Shown here piece after piece: positions 1 through 10,445 of a stretch of 64,000 nt of DNA. How positions within the stretch are numbered: position 1 is the stretch's first letter; each line of letters starts with the position of its first letter. The translations under genes were made by a program, and so were the position numbers. The notes beneath the pieces are model-generated. The model was given only the letters and a program-made list of their open reading frames with translations, was not told the DNA's origin and did not search any database. Source of the DNA: Chaenocephalus aceratus (lineage: Eukaryota > Chordata > Actinopteri > Perciformes > Channichthyidae); the NCBI GenBank assembly GCA_023974075.1, contig CM043793.1, positions 8,550,788 through 8,614,787 of the forward strand, in the 5' to 3' direction.

Positions 1-409
1 TATAGGCTAATATTACCATTACTGTTAGCTAAAAATACAGTACATACATATATTCTGTGTTTGTGTATAAATATATCTCTATAGACATGTTTATATATAT
101 ACACAAGCTATACTCAACCTGAGAAATAACATTTTAAACATGTATTATAGGCTAATATTAACATTACTGTTAGCTAAAAATACAGTACATATATATTTTA
201 TATAATATGATAATAGATATAAGTATCAGTACCTGGACATGGTCTTCCATTAATTTGAAATAGATGGTGCGCCTGGTGTGACCTTGGGAAATTGAATTTA
301 ACATATTGAACATCACCAAAAGAAGTACTATCTCTGACTCCATATTGAACCGTTTGAAAATATTTTGCCTAATGTCAGAAATTATTACAGGCACTTCTGA
401 CTGCAGCTG
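1..409. repeat. AT-rich stretch with a direct repeat
   Basis: A segment of about 54 bases at 1-54 recurs at 145-198 with a few changes, followed by runs of TA dinucleotides. I see no gene in this stretch; the short open frames do not resemble proteins. Confidence 0.6.
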
Positions 410-722
410 GTTGCTATGCGACGGGGGCGGCAAAAGGTAGGGATAACGGCCGGTGACGTACCAGGAAATGCTCCGTAGACCGTCTCATTTCGCATTCTGC
501 GGAGGACCCACGTCGGTTGGGTCCTCCGCGGAATTCAAAGGCTGGGTCCTCAGGAGGATGCAGCCGCTGAATTGGGACACAGCTTATACTACAACCCGCA
601 GTCCGCTGTGTCAGGGACATGTCAGGCCCTTCCCTTCCGACCAATCAAATAATCGGAAGGGAAGGCCCAACGTGCAGTGTTGTGACGCTGCATCTCACAT
701 ACACAAGTTGCCTTAGCGACAA
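410..722. repeat. GC-rich hairpin-containing element
   Basis: The block is CpG-rich in AT-rich surroundings. It contains a perfect 12-bp stem with a 7-nt loop (499-510 and 518-529) and a 13-bp stem around a 12-nt loop near 642-667. X-box-like motifs GTTGCTATGCGAC (about 413) and GTTGCCTTAGCGAC (about 706) sit at the two edges. It looks like a short non-autonomous transposon, possibly a dispersed fish repeat, rather than a gene promoter. Confidence 0.4.
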
Positions 723-1554
723 GAGGCAGATATGAAATCTCCCTTCTACACAATATAATATTTGCAAGTATAGAGTAGTGGCTGATGTTTTAGTCAGACA
801 CAGGTAAACTGTAGTGTACACGTACTACTAATAACTTTAGTGCGAGTAAGTTACGTATTTGCACTGTAAGAGACTGTATATCAACGCAGCCTCTGTCTGT
901 CTTCTCACTTGCACTTTCCCGCCACATCTGGCCGAACAATGAAACCTAGCCAAAGTAGCTAGATAGCATTAAACATATAGCTGCTAATGCTATCAATATA
1001 ATGCCGATTGAAGAATGATGGTCACAGAAAAGAGTGTAAGCTACATTAAGTCAAGATAAAATAAATATAATAAAATAGAAGAACGGCTTAAAGGAAAATA
1101 ATTGTCATCCAGGCAGCTAAACTCAAACAATAGTTAGCTGTTCAACATTGGCAAAACATATTTATTTAAGTTTAAAAATATGTATTTAGACCCCTAGCTT
1201 GCTCACATTATGACAACATATCTGCTCACTTTGTTAAAAACGTTTTGTTTCTGTAACTTACCTAGAGTTAGACTCTCCTCCGCTGACATCCATCCTCCAC
1301 AGCAGCCAGAGGTGAAATGGCAGTTGGGACATTTGATGGACAGTTGAAAAATGATACATTTGAAATAACTCAACCGTGATTGGGCAGGACAGTGCCCAAT
1401 GACAGTGCCCAATGTTAGCCCAGTGTTAGTCAAAACTAATGTGTTCACTATGTGCATTTTTATTTTTTCTACTACACTGTGTAAAATAGTTCAGAAATGA
1501 CACTGAATGTGTTGAATTGCCTTTGACACAGCAGTGTGTTAAAAAAAAATGACA
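723..1554. other. unannotated AT-rich sequence
   Basis: I find no coding signature, tRNA or clear transposon ends here. A short duplicated CAGTGCCCAATG block occurs near 1390-1415. Confidence 0.5.
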
Positions 1555-1893
1555 TTAATTCTAGGAGTGTAATACTTTTACAAACACTATGGTAATAATA
1601 TGCATTCATTATGACAATATCATATTACTATAGGAGTGGTCTATAGTGTGTTCAAAAAACAACTACAGAAACACTATATATTATACTATAGTTATAATAT
1701 TTAAAATAATATAGGAATACTACAAAGATCTAGATACATAGTATTACTATTGAAATATTATAGGGCTACTATAGCTAGTAAAATGGCACTACAGAAAAGA
1801 CTATAGTAATACGATAGCTGGTGAAAAATACTATAGAACTCTACAAACTTACTATAGGATACTATACAACTCTTATAGTAAACTATAGTAATA
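1555..1893. repeat. ACTATAG-motif repeat
   Basis: It is an AT-rich stretch with many ACTATAG/CTATAGT motifs in both orientations, densest at 1790-1890. It looks like a short palindromic MITE or its degenerate array, and it abuts the broken 3' side of the copia element. Confidence 0.5.
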
Positions 1894-2106
1894 CTATAGT
1901 TCATTTTCGTAAGGGCTAGGCTGTGGCATCTCTCTTTTCTCGTTCTCACATGTTGTCTTTGTGACAAACTTTACTAACCTGTGCTTTTGCACTTTCCCCT
2001 TACCGGGATAATAGACTAGAAAAGCGGGGCTGCCCTTGTCATGCCCTACAAAAAGTCCTTTCTCACACCTGGACTCGAGTTTTCCTGGTTTTGGTAAGCA
2101 TAACAC
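1894..2106 (-). pseudogene. copia integrase C-terminal / pre-RT fragment
   Basis: It reads PGKLESRCEKGLFVGH and then FLVYYPGKGKVQKHRLVKF, typical of the segment between integrase and reverse transcriptase in copia polyproteins. It is out of frame with the upstream integrase frame and is cut off by the ACTATAG repeat. Confidence 0.75.
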
Positions 2107-2136
2107 ACTGACCCAAACTTGTGCATCCTGGCTAGA

Positions 2137-4134
2137 TCACACTTTTTTCCTGTCAGTGCTGTATATGGGGTGGTGCCCGTGATTTCTGGTGTAAGCTGCT
2201 TCTTGGACCGCATAATGCCATAGACTCTTAGGTAAGTTACCGTCTATTAGCTTACACCTAGCCATTTCGAAAAGAGTGCGCCCTTCCCTCTCAGCTATCC
2301 CGTTCTGGTGCGGGGAGTAAGGACAGGACGTCTCGTGTCTGATCTTGTTCCTTCTCAGCAGTGACTGAAACTCTCTATTTGTAAACTCTGTTCCGTTGTC
2401 GGACCTCAGGCATTTTACGCTGCCATACGGAGCTACATCTGCAAGGAATTTCTCTGTGGCCTGAAGTGCGTCACTCTTTGCTTTGAGAAAGTAAACAAAC
2501 ACTGCCCCTGTATACACATCTGTGAAAGACTGCATATATTTAAAACCACCTATGGACTCATTATTTACTGGACCGGCTAGATCTGTGTTAACTAGCTCAA
2601 GTGGTGTCTTTACTTTTTCTGTGGGACCTCTGTTCCTTGTTTGAGTGAACTTTCCCTTTATACACACATCACATTCTTTGTTAGGTCTATGCTTTTCACC
2701 GTTAATGTGCATGCCTACTGTTACCGCCTGCAGCTTCAGTATATCCTCGTAATTACAATGACCCATGATCTCATGCCATGTCTGAATATCATGACTGACA
2801 TTACACACATCATTTTCATTACATTCTGTTTGTAGATAATACATTCTCTTGTACACCTCAATGTTAAATCTCGTACCGTCAGGCTCCACAAGAACATCGT
2901 TACCTTCATTGGAGAACACCTTGGCACCATTTGCAGTAGCAGATTTTACAGAAAATAGTCCTTGGGGGAACGAGGGTATGTAGAGGGCGTTCTTCAACGT
3001 CACTGTACACCGGCGCCCCTCACTGTCTATGAGGCATACCTGCGCCAACCCGAAAGTGCGCTTGCCGTCTGCCAGCTCCATGCTGTGTCTCTCCGGCTCG
3101 AAGGTGCTGTCAAAGTTCTTGAATCGGTTCCTGTCGTTGATAATGTGGGACGACGCACCTGTGTCCACGATCAGTCCCTTCCTTTGGGCCTGCTGCTGCT
3201 GCGCTGACCGGCTGGCGTATGCTGTCTGCGCCCCAAAGGTGAAGTCCTCTCTTCCCGCTGCTCTCCGGGCGTCGTCTCGACTCGCCTCACGTCCACCGCT
3301 GCCGCCATCTTGTCCACAGCCGCCATCTTGCACGCGTGCGTACCGAGCGCTCGGTTCGCGCTTCTTTCTACACACTCTGTCTGCGTGTCCCGAAGTTTCA
3401 CAGAAACTACACCAAATAGTTTTTGTGCAATTATCTTTTCGGTGACCCTTTTCTCCACATCGCCAACACGCCATCTCCGTCGGGGGTCCGGTCTTTTTCT
3501 TTGGCGCTGCCCGGGCCTTCATTACCCTTTCTCCCGCCTCCTCGGCGACCGGGTCTGAGTCTTCTGAGGCCTCGAAGTTCCGCAACTTGGCCTTGAACTC
3601 CCCCAGCGACATGTCCGCTGAACCGTGCGTCACCAACAGTGTGAACGGTTTATACATCTCCGGTAATCCCCTCATAACCATTGCCATCATTAGTCCATCG
3701 CTCGGTGCTTCTCCTGCACTTTTGAGCGCCGTGATGATCTGCTCCACCCTGATGACGTATTCAGTCACAGTCTCTGTGTTAGCTTTCTTCAGCGCGGTCA
3801 ATGTTATATACAGGGATACAATCCGGGGCCTACCTCTGCCGATGTAGTGTTCTCTTAACACTTTTAGACTCTCTCGGCCTTTGTCCTTTGTGTCCCGGAA
3901 TATCAGCCCCAAGCTTGTGTTGTCTAGGAGTGGTGCTAGTTCGCAGTATGCGTCGGTGTTCAGCTTAGTATCCAGGGCTCGCGCGGCCTCCGTTATTTCT
4001 CCCGTGAGGCCCGTCAAAATTGTCTTTTTCAGCCCCACTCCATGCATACAGCACAACATCTGCTCTTCCCAGAGCTCGTATTCTTCTGCCCTTCCGTCAA
4101 ACGTGGGCCACTTGCTTCTGCCTCTGGTCGCCAT
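2137..4134 (-). pseudogene. copia gag-protease-integrase frame, 665 codons, then frameshifted
   Basis: The open frame starts at the ATG at 4134 in good context. Gag (UBN2-like) occupies about 1-215, with two CCHC-like zinc knuckles at 223-236 and 242-255. The aspartic protease has DTGASSH at 324-330. A gag-pre-integrase HHCC zinc finger follows (about 454-491, ending CDVC), then the integrase core with D518, D579 and E615 (DD35E spacing). The frame runs into a stop after residue 665. The next family-like stretch continues in another frame at 2106-1894, so there is at least one frameshift and the RT is lost. The surviving 2 kb is open, so decay is fairly recent. Confidence 0.88.
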
Positions 4135-4257
4135 CTTTTGATTGTAGCTTAGCTTAGCTGCCCGTTAGCTTAGCTTTAGCGTCCCGCGGTTTTCCCACTG
4201 CGAAACTAGCCTAACCTTTTCAGCTAACTAGCTATCGTTATTTCGCTCTTCCGTGAT

Positions 4258-4271
4258 CTGGGCCCATAACC
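4258..4271 (-). promoter_or_regulatory. primer-binding site, initiator tRNA-Met anticodon region
   Basis: On the minus strand GGTTATGGGCCCAG follows the LTR end directly. It is complementary to the anticodon stem-loop of vertebrate initiator tRNA-Met. Drosophila copia also primes from an initiator tRNA-Met fragment cut in the anticodon loop, so the same half-tRNA mechanism is inferred here. Confidence 0.75.
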
Positions 4272-4547
4272 TGTTGACAGAGTCACATGTATAGCAATAA
4301 ACTGGTCATGACGACGAGGTCTTCTTTAGCCTTAACTGGCGTGGTTTATTTTCATATGTGCATTGCATCACTTGACCTGCTCTCCATGAGAGCTGGAGAG
4401 AGAGATAGAAGGGGAGGGAACAATCCCTTATACCTGATACCTGACGTCAGCTACAATAGCTGCGCCTCCTTACGTAAATAGCGCCCTCTTACTGTGGAAG
4501 AGTTATAGTGCAGTTAAATGCAGACATATTAATACTTACACTTAACA
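4272..4547 (-). repeat. copia 5' LTR (276 bp)
   Basis: It starts TGTTAAG and ends TCAACA, giving the TG...CA ends and short TGTT/AACA inverted tips expected of an LTR. It stops exactly where the primer-binding site begins. Inside, on the minus strand, there is a TATAAG-like box and an AATAAA near 4350. The second LTR is absent, so the boundaries are inferred from these signals and not from an LTR pair. Confidence 0.7.
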
Positions 4548-4553
4548 AAGTGC

Positions 4554-4620
4554 ATGACACATTCATAGTTTATTAAATGTTAAGAAGCCCTCAGACGCTG
4601 TTTCTTGCAAGATGTTGCGT
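4554..4620 (+). repeat. 67-bp segment duplicated at 61451-61516
   Basis: It is identical to 61451-61516 except for one substitution and one extra A. It begins 7 bp outside the copia LTR. In the distal copy this segment is the intron end and exon start of a possible small gene. After 4620 the two copies diverge. Confidence 0.85.
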
Positions 4621-5093
4621 CATGCCCTCGGTCTTAACTGGTTAAAGTAATCATCTCACAGAGGGGCGTGGCCAGAAGCAGCTCATTAGCATTTAAAGCT
4701 ACAGACAAAGAAACAGCACTTTTGAAACAGGGCTGAAACAGAGGGGTTTAAGGGATGCTACGATGATCCGTTTGGTATTTCAGCCAAACACTTCAAAGAC
4801 ATGATTTGTAAATATCTGAGACCAATCATGATGGACCCATTTCTACTTTTGGGAAAATTAAGGGGAACATAATTTAGACTAAAGAAACCCCCCCTAGTGT
4901 CAAATATCTGAAATGTGACATGTCACATTGGGCTTTAATGGTAAAATAACTCATTAATAACTTAATTAATGAGGATGATTTTTTTTGGTTTAAATTAGTT
5001 TGAACATTCTTTGAATTGAAGAATAAGAACATAACTAAATTAACACAGCTAAATTAACTGAGCACATCATAATAATATTTCTAATTGTGCATA
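4621..5093. repeat. remnant of a dispersed non-autonomous element and AT-rich DNA
   Basis: The stretch from about 4660 (AGGGGCGTGGCCAG, GCTCATTAGCATTTAAAGC) to about 4935 has the look of a common teleost TTAA-flanked MITE, ending near a TGACATGTCAC palindrome. I see no coding potential. Confidence 0.35.
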
Positions 5094-5345
5094 CAGTGGG
5101 GCAAAAAAGTATTTAGTCAGCCACCAATTGTGCAAGTTCTCCCACTTAAAAAGATGAGGGGCCTGTAATTTTCATCCGAGGTACACTTCAACTATGAGAG
5201 ACAGAATGAGAAGAAAAAAAAAAATCCAGAAAATCACATTGTCTGATTTTTAAAGAATTTATTTGCAAATTATGGTGGAAAATAAGTATTTGGTCAATAA
5301 CAAAAGTTCATCTCAATACTTTGTTATTATTATTTGTCAAATATC
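5094..5345. mobile_element. Tc1/mariner-like terminal fragment
   Basis: It begins CAGTGGGGCAAAAAAGTATT directly after a TA dinucleotide and continues with the GTCAGCCACCAATTGTGCAA sequence of teleost Tc1-like ends. It stops after about 250 bp. No transposase and no opposite end are present, so it is a solo truncated end. Confidence 0.75.
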
Positions 5346-5501
5346 TTTACTGTAGTTCAACTGTAGTAGTTTACTGTCTACTACAGGGGTGGACAACTTT
5401 GATGATGGAGAGGGACACACTCTCTCTAGAGAGCCACATTGCATATATATATATATATATACTGTAGCAAAAATAGCAGATCTACAAGCTCAAAAAGCGT
5501 C

Positions 5502-5618
5502 ATAAAATTCCACAACATTTCTCCTGTAACAGCTCCAAAACATTAGCTTTCCATTTCACTGACATAAGATGTAATGACACAAAAATTCCCATAAAATTAT
5601 CTCCCCCCATTATGTCTC
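5502..5618 (-). repeat. left arm of a long inverted repeat
   Basis: Its reverse complement matches 6993-7097 almost throughout, apart from an insertion of about 12 bp and scattered changes. The arms flank the two exons at 5913-6789. A (TA)n run and a CAGGGGTGGACAAC hAT-like end lie just left of it, from 5385. Confidence 0.75.
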
Positions 5619-5912
5619 ACATGGCAAATGGCAGATCTGTCGCATTAACCTCTGATCTTAGCTGTATGTACGGTCACGGTCGACCGATCCCATGACTCCC
5701 GCGTCCCCTAACCCCATGCCTCATGTTTTGTCGGCATACATGAGTACACAGCAAAAGTGTTTCGGCGGCTGAGAAGGACAGGGTGGGGCAGAGGCGTGCA
5801 ATTTTACTGAGGTGGAAAAATGTTTTGGTGATTTGATTGATGTGTAACTTTATTTTATTGTATTATACGGCTATTCGAGTCTATATTGACACCCATAATT
5901 GTCCTCCTACAG

Positions 5913-6789
5913 ATGCCAGGGGAGAAGTAGCCCTGATGCTGCTGCCTGTCATGCTCCCTCCGCCTGTTTATAAACAGGGCAGAAAATTGGTCCGCGCCAG
6001 TGTGGAAGAATCAAAGAGATTCTTCATTGATGTTAAGCCTGTAAGTAATTTACCTTTGAACAGAAATTCAAATATAAATTCATAGTGAAATGACTCCAAT
6101 TATTCTTTTACACTGTTGGAAAGCCTGATTCCTCTTTACAACGAGGTGCAACTTGTAACGATTGTATTCGTGGAATGAGTGACACAGCTTAACGTTTGTC
6201 AGAATTCATAAAGCACTATTCTTACAAGTTGTAACTCGGTGTAGGTTGTTACTCCATATCGACGTGGGATGTATAAACCACAGACCACACATAAGTAGAC
6301 TGGCCACGCACCCAGAATAAATGGTTTGAGACCACGCCATTGAATTTAGGTCTGTCACGCTTCTTTCTTAAATCAGCTGATGGGGTGGGAGGGGGTTGAA
6401 AGAGCTTCAGTAGAGAGCTGATGACAATTTCTCTGCACCGGTAGAAATACTTCTCTTTTTTCTTTTCTTTCTCATCATAGGTCGGAACTAACATGGTGGA
6501 GTATGTGGAGCAAGCCAAATCGTCCAGGTCGTGCCCGTTCGTGCTACTGCTTCAGGATGGGATGCTGTGCTCTCAAGCCTTTGTTGTGATCTCAGGCAAG
6601 GCTATTGAGACTGACACGGCTCTCGCAGCTGTGGATACCTGTTTCAAGAGTTTTTATTTCTTTGACATACAATATACAAGTCAGTGTTTGCCTACTTGGC
6701 CATTTTTCCAGGATGTGGTTTATGAACTTGAGGGAACTGTTTCCCCAGCAGTGAAGTTCCTGAAAACGCAAATACATGCTTGCAACTAG
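5913..6789 (+). pseudogene. two terminal exons of an unrecognised teleost gene family (fragment)
   Basis: Exon a is 5913-6040: acceptor TCCTCCTACAG, donor CCT|GTAAGT, codons reading ARGEVALMLLPVMLPPPVYK and then ESKRFFIDVKP. Exon b is 6481-6789: acceptor after a long pyrimidine tract ending CATCATAG, stop TAG at 6787-6789. It reads VGTNMVEYVEQ, then CSQAFVVISGKAIET and DTCFKSFYFFDI. The phases agree and there is no stop over 145 codons. The pattern resembles the C-terminal exons of a multicopy fish gene family of unknown function; I cannot name it. No upstream exon is visible in the window, so it is either the tail of a gene interrupted by repeats or a relocated fragment. Confidence 0.55.
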
Positions 6790-6992
6790 ACTGGCCTGCA
6801 TCCCCCCCACCCATCTCTTCCTTTCTCTCTCCTCTCCCTCTTGTTCCACATCTCTCCTAATATCAATAACCCTTGTGTGAGGAACTGTCCCTACGCTGCC
6901 TACGTGGAAATAAGAAATGTGGTTCCACTTGATTCATTGTTATCCTCTTTTACCTGGAGGTGAATAGTTTCCTGGTGTCTTCCCGATGAACC

Positions 6993-7097
6993 GAGACATA
7001 ATGGGGGGAGATAATTTTATGGGAATTGTTGTGTCATTACATCTTATGTCAGTGAAATGGAAAGCTAATGTTTTGGAGCAATGTTGTGGAATTTTAT
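6993..7097 (+). repeat. right arm of a long inverted repeat
   Basis: It is the plus-strand counterpart of 5502-5618. It lies about 200 bp past the stop of the terminal exon, so it may be 3' UTR sequence that was copied in reverse upstream, or one end of a transposon carrying the exons. Confidence 0.75.
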
Positions 7098-7129
7098 ATT
7101 TTGATGTGTTATTCTGTGATTTGAATTTT

Positions 7130-7135
7130 AATAAA
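7130..7135 (+). terminator. candidate poly(A) signal for the 5.9-6.8 kb exons
   Basis: AATAAA occurs 340 bp past the stop codon of the plus-strand terminal exon, just after the right inverted-repeat arm. Usage is not known. Confidence 0.3.
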
Positions 7136-7339
7136 TCATTATTGTTACATTGGTGTGAGAATATATTTGATCAAGAAAACAACCGAAGGATCAGAGGTGA
7201 GTAAATGCCAACAAGATGTATCACACAATTGTGATAATTTTGTTAAATTGATGACTATCAGTTGTGCCAATGAAATGTCAATTATAAAAGGGAACAACCC
7301 ATTATAATTAGTAATAATTCATAATTATACATTAACAAC

Positions 7340-7500
7340 TAAACCCAGCAGTGTAGTCAATGTGAACCCTTCATTGGGTTATATAACCAAACCAATTTGT
7401 TGGGTTAAATTAACCCAGCGTGTGTTCTGTCCAATATTTAACCAGCGCTGGGTTGGGAAAGTACCCAGATTGGGTCGTTTTTAACCCAGTAGTTTTAAGA
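7340..7500. repeat. AACCCAG/CTGGGTT-rich repeat
   Basis: Alternating AACCCA and TGGGTT motifs form imperfect inverted pairs, as in a common small fish MITE. Confidence 0.45.
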
Positions 7501-10239
7501 GCAAATACAAAGAATAAAGTGCCAACACATCTGAATTCTAAAAAGGTACAACTCCACACATTCCTAATACATTACTACATGATTTTGTTGTCTTGTGATT
7601 TTTAACAATATATTCAGGAGTTTGGCATCCTTATTTTTTCACCCCTCCCTTAAATCTCCATCTTTGCCAAACACAATAATAAAGGTAAAGAGTCTTATTC
7701 ATTTTATAAACTTAATGTTTATTCGTATATACATGAATATATTAATCTATAACCAAGAAAGGAAAGAATGTACATTGCAAAACAAAATCTTTATATACAA
7801 ATTAATAAATAAAGACAAAATCAAGGACAGGTTCTTTTTTTACACAGGTTTTGTGTTCTTGGGAAAAGTAGGAAAAATAAAATGAAAAACACACTGCAGT
7901 TAGAAAAAGTTCGGAAATTCTTTTCGTTAAAATGGAAAATGGCACCCGAGCATAGTTCAGGGGAACAAAACAAGAAATAAAAAACACACACACCACGCCA
8001 GCTGGTTTTATTTTCTTGTAAACGCAGCCTTTTTGTTCAAACTCGCACAGAATCAGGTCAAATCACAAAAAAGGTACGTAATTTCACCACGGGCTACGAC
8101 GACACACAAACCAGTCCAACATCAACCTCATCAGCACAGAAACACTCGGGGGGGGGGGGGGGGGGGGGGGGTCAGCTCATTTAAAGTTCCACTCATGTGC
8201 ACAATGCTTTAGAGAACACGCGTAATATGGAGATGGAGCTGCTGCAGAAACGTGTGACTGTGGGAAAACAAGGACAACAAGGAATCGTTTTTAAAATGTT
8301 ACGTATTGAGACAAAATCAGTCGAAATCTTTACACGTAAAATTAAAAATCTATTTAGACAGGCCTTCGATTAATAATAATTTATAGAATGTTTTTATTTA
8401 TTATTATTTGATCGTATTTATGTTGTGAAATTAATATTATATACTATTTATTATTTGAATAATCTAGATTTCATTTTCTACTTTTCTTTTACATCGTTTT
8501 CTTTATTAAAATGTTCTCATTTACAATTTGTGTTGTCTTTATTTTTGTTTTCACCGTATTCAATTGCACCAATCTGCATTCAAAGGTGCAATACAAATTG
8601 GATTACTTGATAACAAATTGTGGGTTAGGGTAATTTTCTGGGAAATAAAGACAATAACCTTGACAAAATGTGTATTTTTTTAAGAATCTGTAAGCAATTT
8701 AAAATGGAATGTTTCAGATTGAACAAAAGTGCAATAGCAGATTATGCTGTAGTGATTCTCGTCCTTAGTCTATTAACAATGTGTGACATTAAGGAGGACC
8801 TTGGAGCATTAAAGGTCCTGTTACAGTTTGAACTAATGGAGGAGGAATTCTAACAAACCTCTAATAAATGTCTATACCACTGAAAAAGGCTTTTCACTGC
8901 ATCGGAAAATGTTTGTAACATGTTTGTAGGGTCTTCACGACGGATCTCATCGTTTTTCAAGAGGTGTTTTCGATGAGGTGTTTAAGAAAAGTAAAAATAA
9001 ATGAGATTCTTAACCTAACATTCTTTATACAATGCATCTCAGACATAGAGTTTAGTTGGAAATAATAACCTAGTTTATGTTTGGAAACGCAAGATCATAT
9101 TAGCAAAGCCCCTTCACTTTTGAATATTTCCAAAATTAGCGGCAGAAAAGACATTAAAGAAGACGTGGGGTTTCTACAACAGCTTCATCTGACGCTCCGC
9201 ACAAACATCTTTGCTTCAAGTTTCTCGGACGACAGTCTAATTTTCCACATGGGAAACGGTCCACAGTGTTCTTCTCACCTTTTTTTGTTTTTTCAGAAAA
9301 ATGCAACGACAGTAAACATACAAATCTTTTTTCCTCACTGTGAAAGGCAGAGGACTCGTCTGTTAAAAAGCAACATTTTTTTCTCTTTTCTTTTTCATTT
9401 TTGGCACATGGAGGGTCGCCAACAACATAAGTGAAGGGCAAATGTTCACTATGACACAATTAAGCGGGAGCGAGGCGATTTCTTTTTTTGTGTTCACAGT
9501 GCTCAACATGAAGCGCCGATCAAGTGAAAGGTCAGTGTTCCACAGCGAGAATTGTACCGCCGTGAACAACGTCCAGCTTCTGCTGTCCTCACCATTTCGC
9601 TATCACACGTTTAATGGGGGGAATTCATTCATTTGATTGTTTGGAGAATTATGAACTCATGCAGGTGGAAATACAAAATAAAAAGGCAACACATGGTCGC
9701 AATCCAGGCGAATGTAGTGTGTATGAACAAATAAGGAAAAATCCAACCTTTGATATATTTCAGCATTTGGTTTAACCACTTTCCCATATGCTGTCATTTC
9801 CTACATTTCCCAGGATGCTGTGCAACATGTTTATGTAGTCAGAAGCTGGCTTGACTTAAGGCTTGAGTAACGGCGCGTTACCTTGAGGGTCAAAGAGCAC
9901 AACAAGATTCTGTGGAACTACGGGTTACTGTAGGCAATTATTTTTTCAGAAATGTTGTTTAGTCCTTATCTTTAAAGTGAAAAGATTTATAAAGGATGCA
10001 CCAAGCCCCCAGGAATTGCGCCAGACATCGAAGAAATTGTTCCTAGTGGCCAAACGATGGTACTACAACTTAATTGTAAGTCCGTGACGTCATTGTGTCC
10101 AACAATACTTCTTCACATTGACTTACATTGAAAAAAAGACGTCAGTAAATCAGTATAATTTTCTTAAAACTAAATCAACTACCCAGTAGGAACACTCTAA
10201 TAGCCCTTATTTAAATCATGAGGGTCTAAAAGTTTTTAA
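7501..10239. other. intergenic AT-rich DNA
   Basis: It holds no recognisable gene. The notable content is the G run at 8148-8171 and several AATAAA/TTTATT motifs, including a minus-strand AATAAA at 7723-7718 that could end a long ralgds 3' UTR. The open frames are short and lack protein-like composition. Confidence 0.5.
8148..8171. repeat. uninterrupted run of 24 G
   Basis: The run is directly visible. Long poly(dG) tracts are uncommon in vertebrate DNA; its exact length could be a sequencing or assembly artefact. Confidence 0.85.
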
Positions 10240-10445
10240 CTGTGCTTAATTGTGCTCGGTTTGAGCACGGGAGATCGAAGGCGGGGCTTATTGAAAAGTG
10301 CGCACGCTCTATGGACCCAGATACGGGGACGTTTGCTCTCAAGAGTCAGGCCATTTTGGCTTCATGCGCCACAGGGCAACTCTACGGAAAAGAACGGGGT
10401 CCCGCCTTCAACACGTGCCCCCGTTCTCTTTATACATCTGGGTAT
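10240..10445. repeat. dispersed repeat, copy 1
   Basis: It shares GCTCTATGGACCCAGATACGG, AGAGTCAGGCCATTTTGGCT and the following stretch with 16770-16985. Both contain a 'cccgttctcttTATACATC' type ending. The class is unknown. Confidence 0.65.

Larger units (their letters stand above)
1894..4547 (-). mobile_element. Ty1/copia-type LTR retrotransposon, 3'-truncated
   Basis: From its 5' end on the minus strand it has an LTR (4547-4272), a primer-binding site, a short leader, one long gag-protease-integrase frame (4134-2137), then frameshifted integrase C-terminal sequence (2106-1894). Reverse transcriptase and RNase H, which follow integrase in copia elements, are missing, as is the 3' LTR. The gag-protease-integrase order before the missing RT is what separates copia from gypsy. 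The remaining copy is defective. Confidence 0.88.

Noticed and set aside
3029..3445. 138-codon plus-strand frame
   Set aside because: It is the antisense shadow of the copia gag-protease region.
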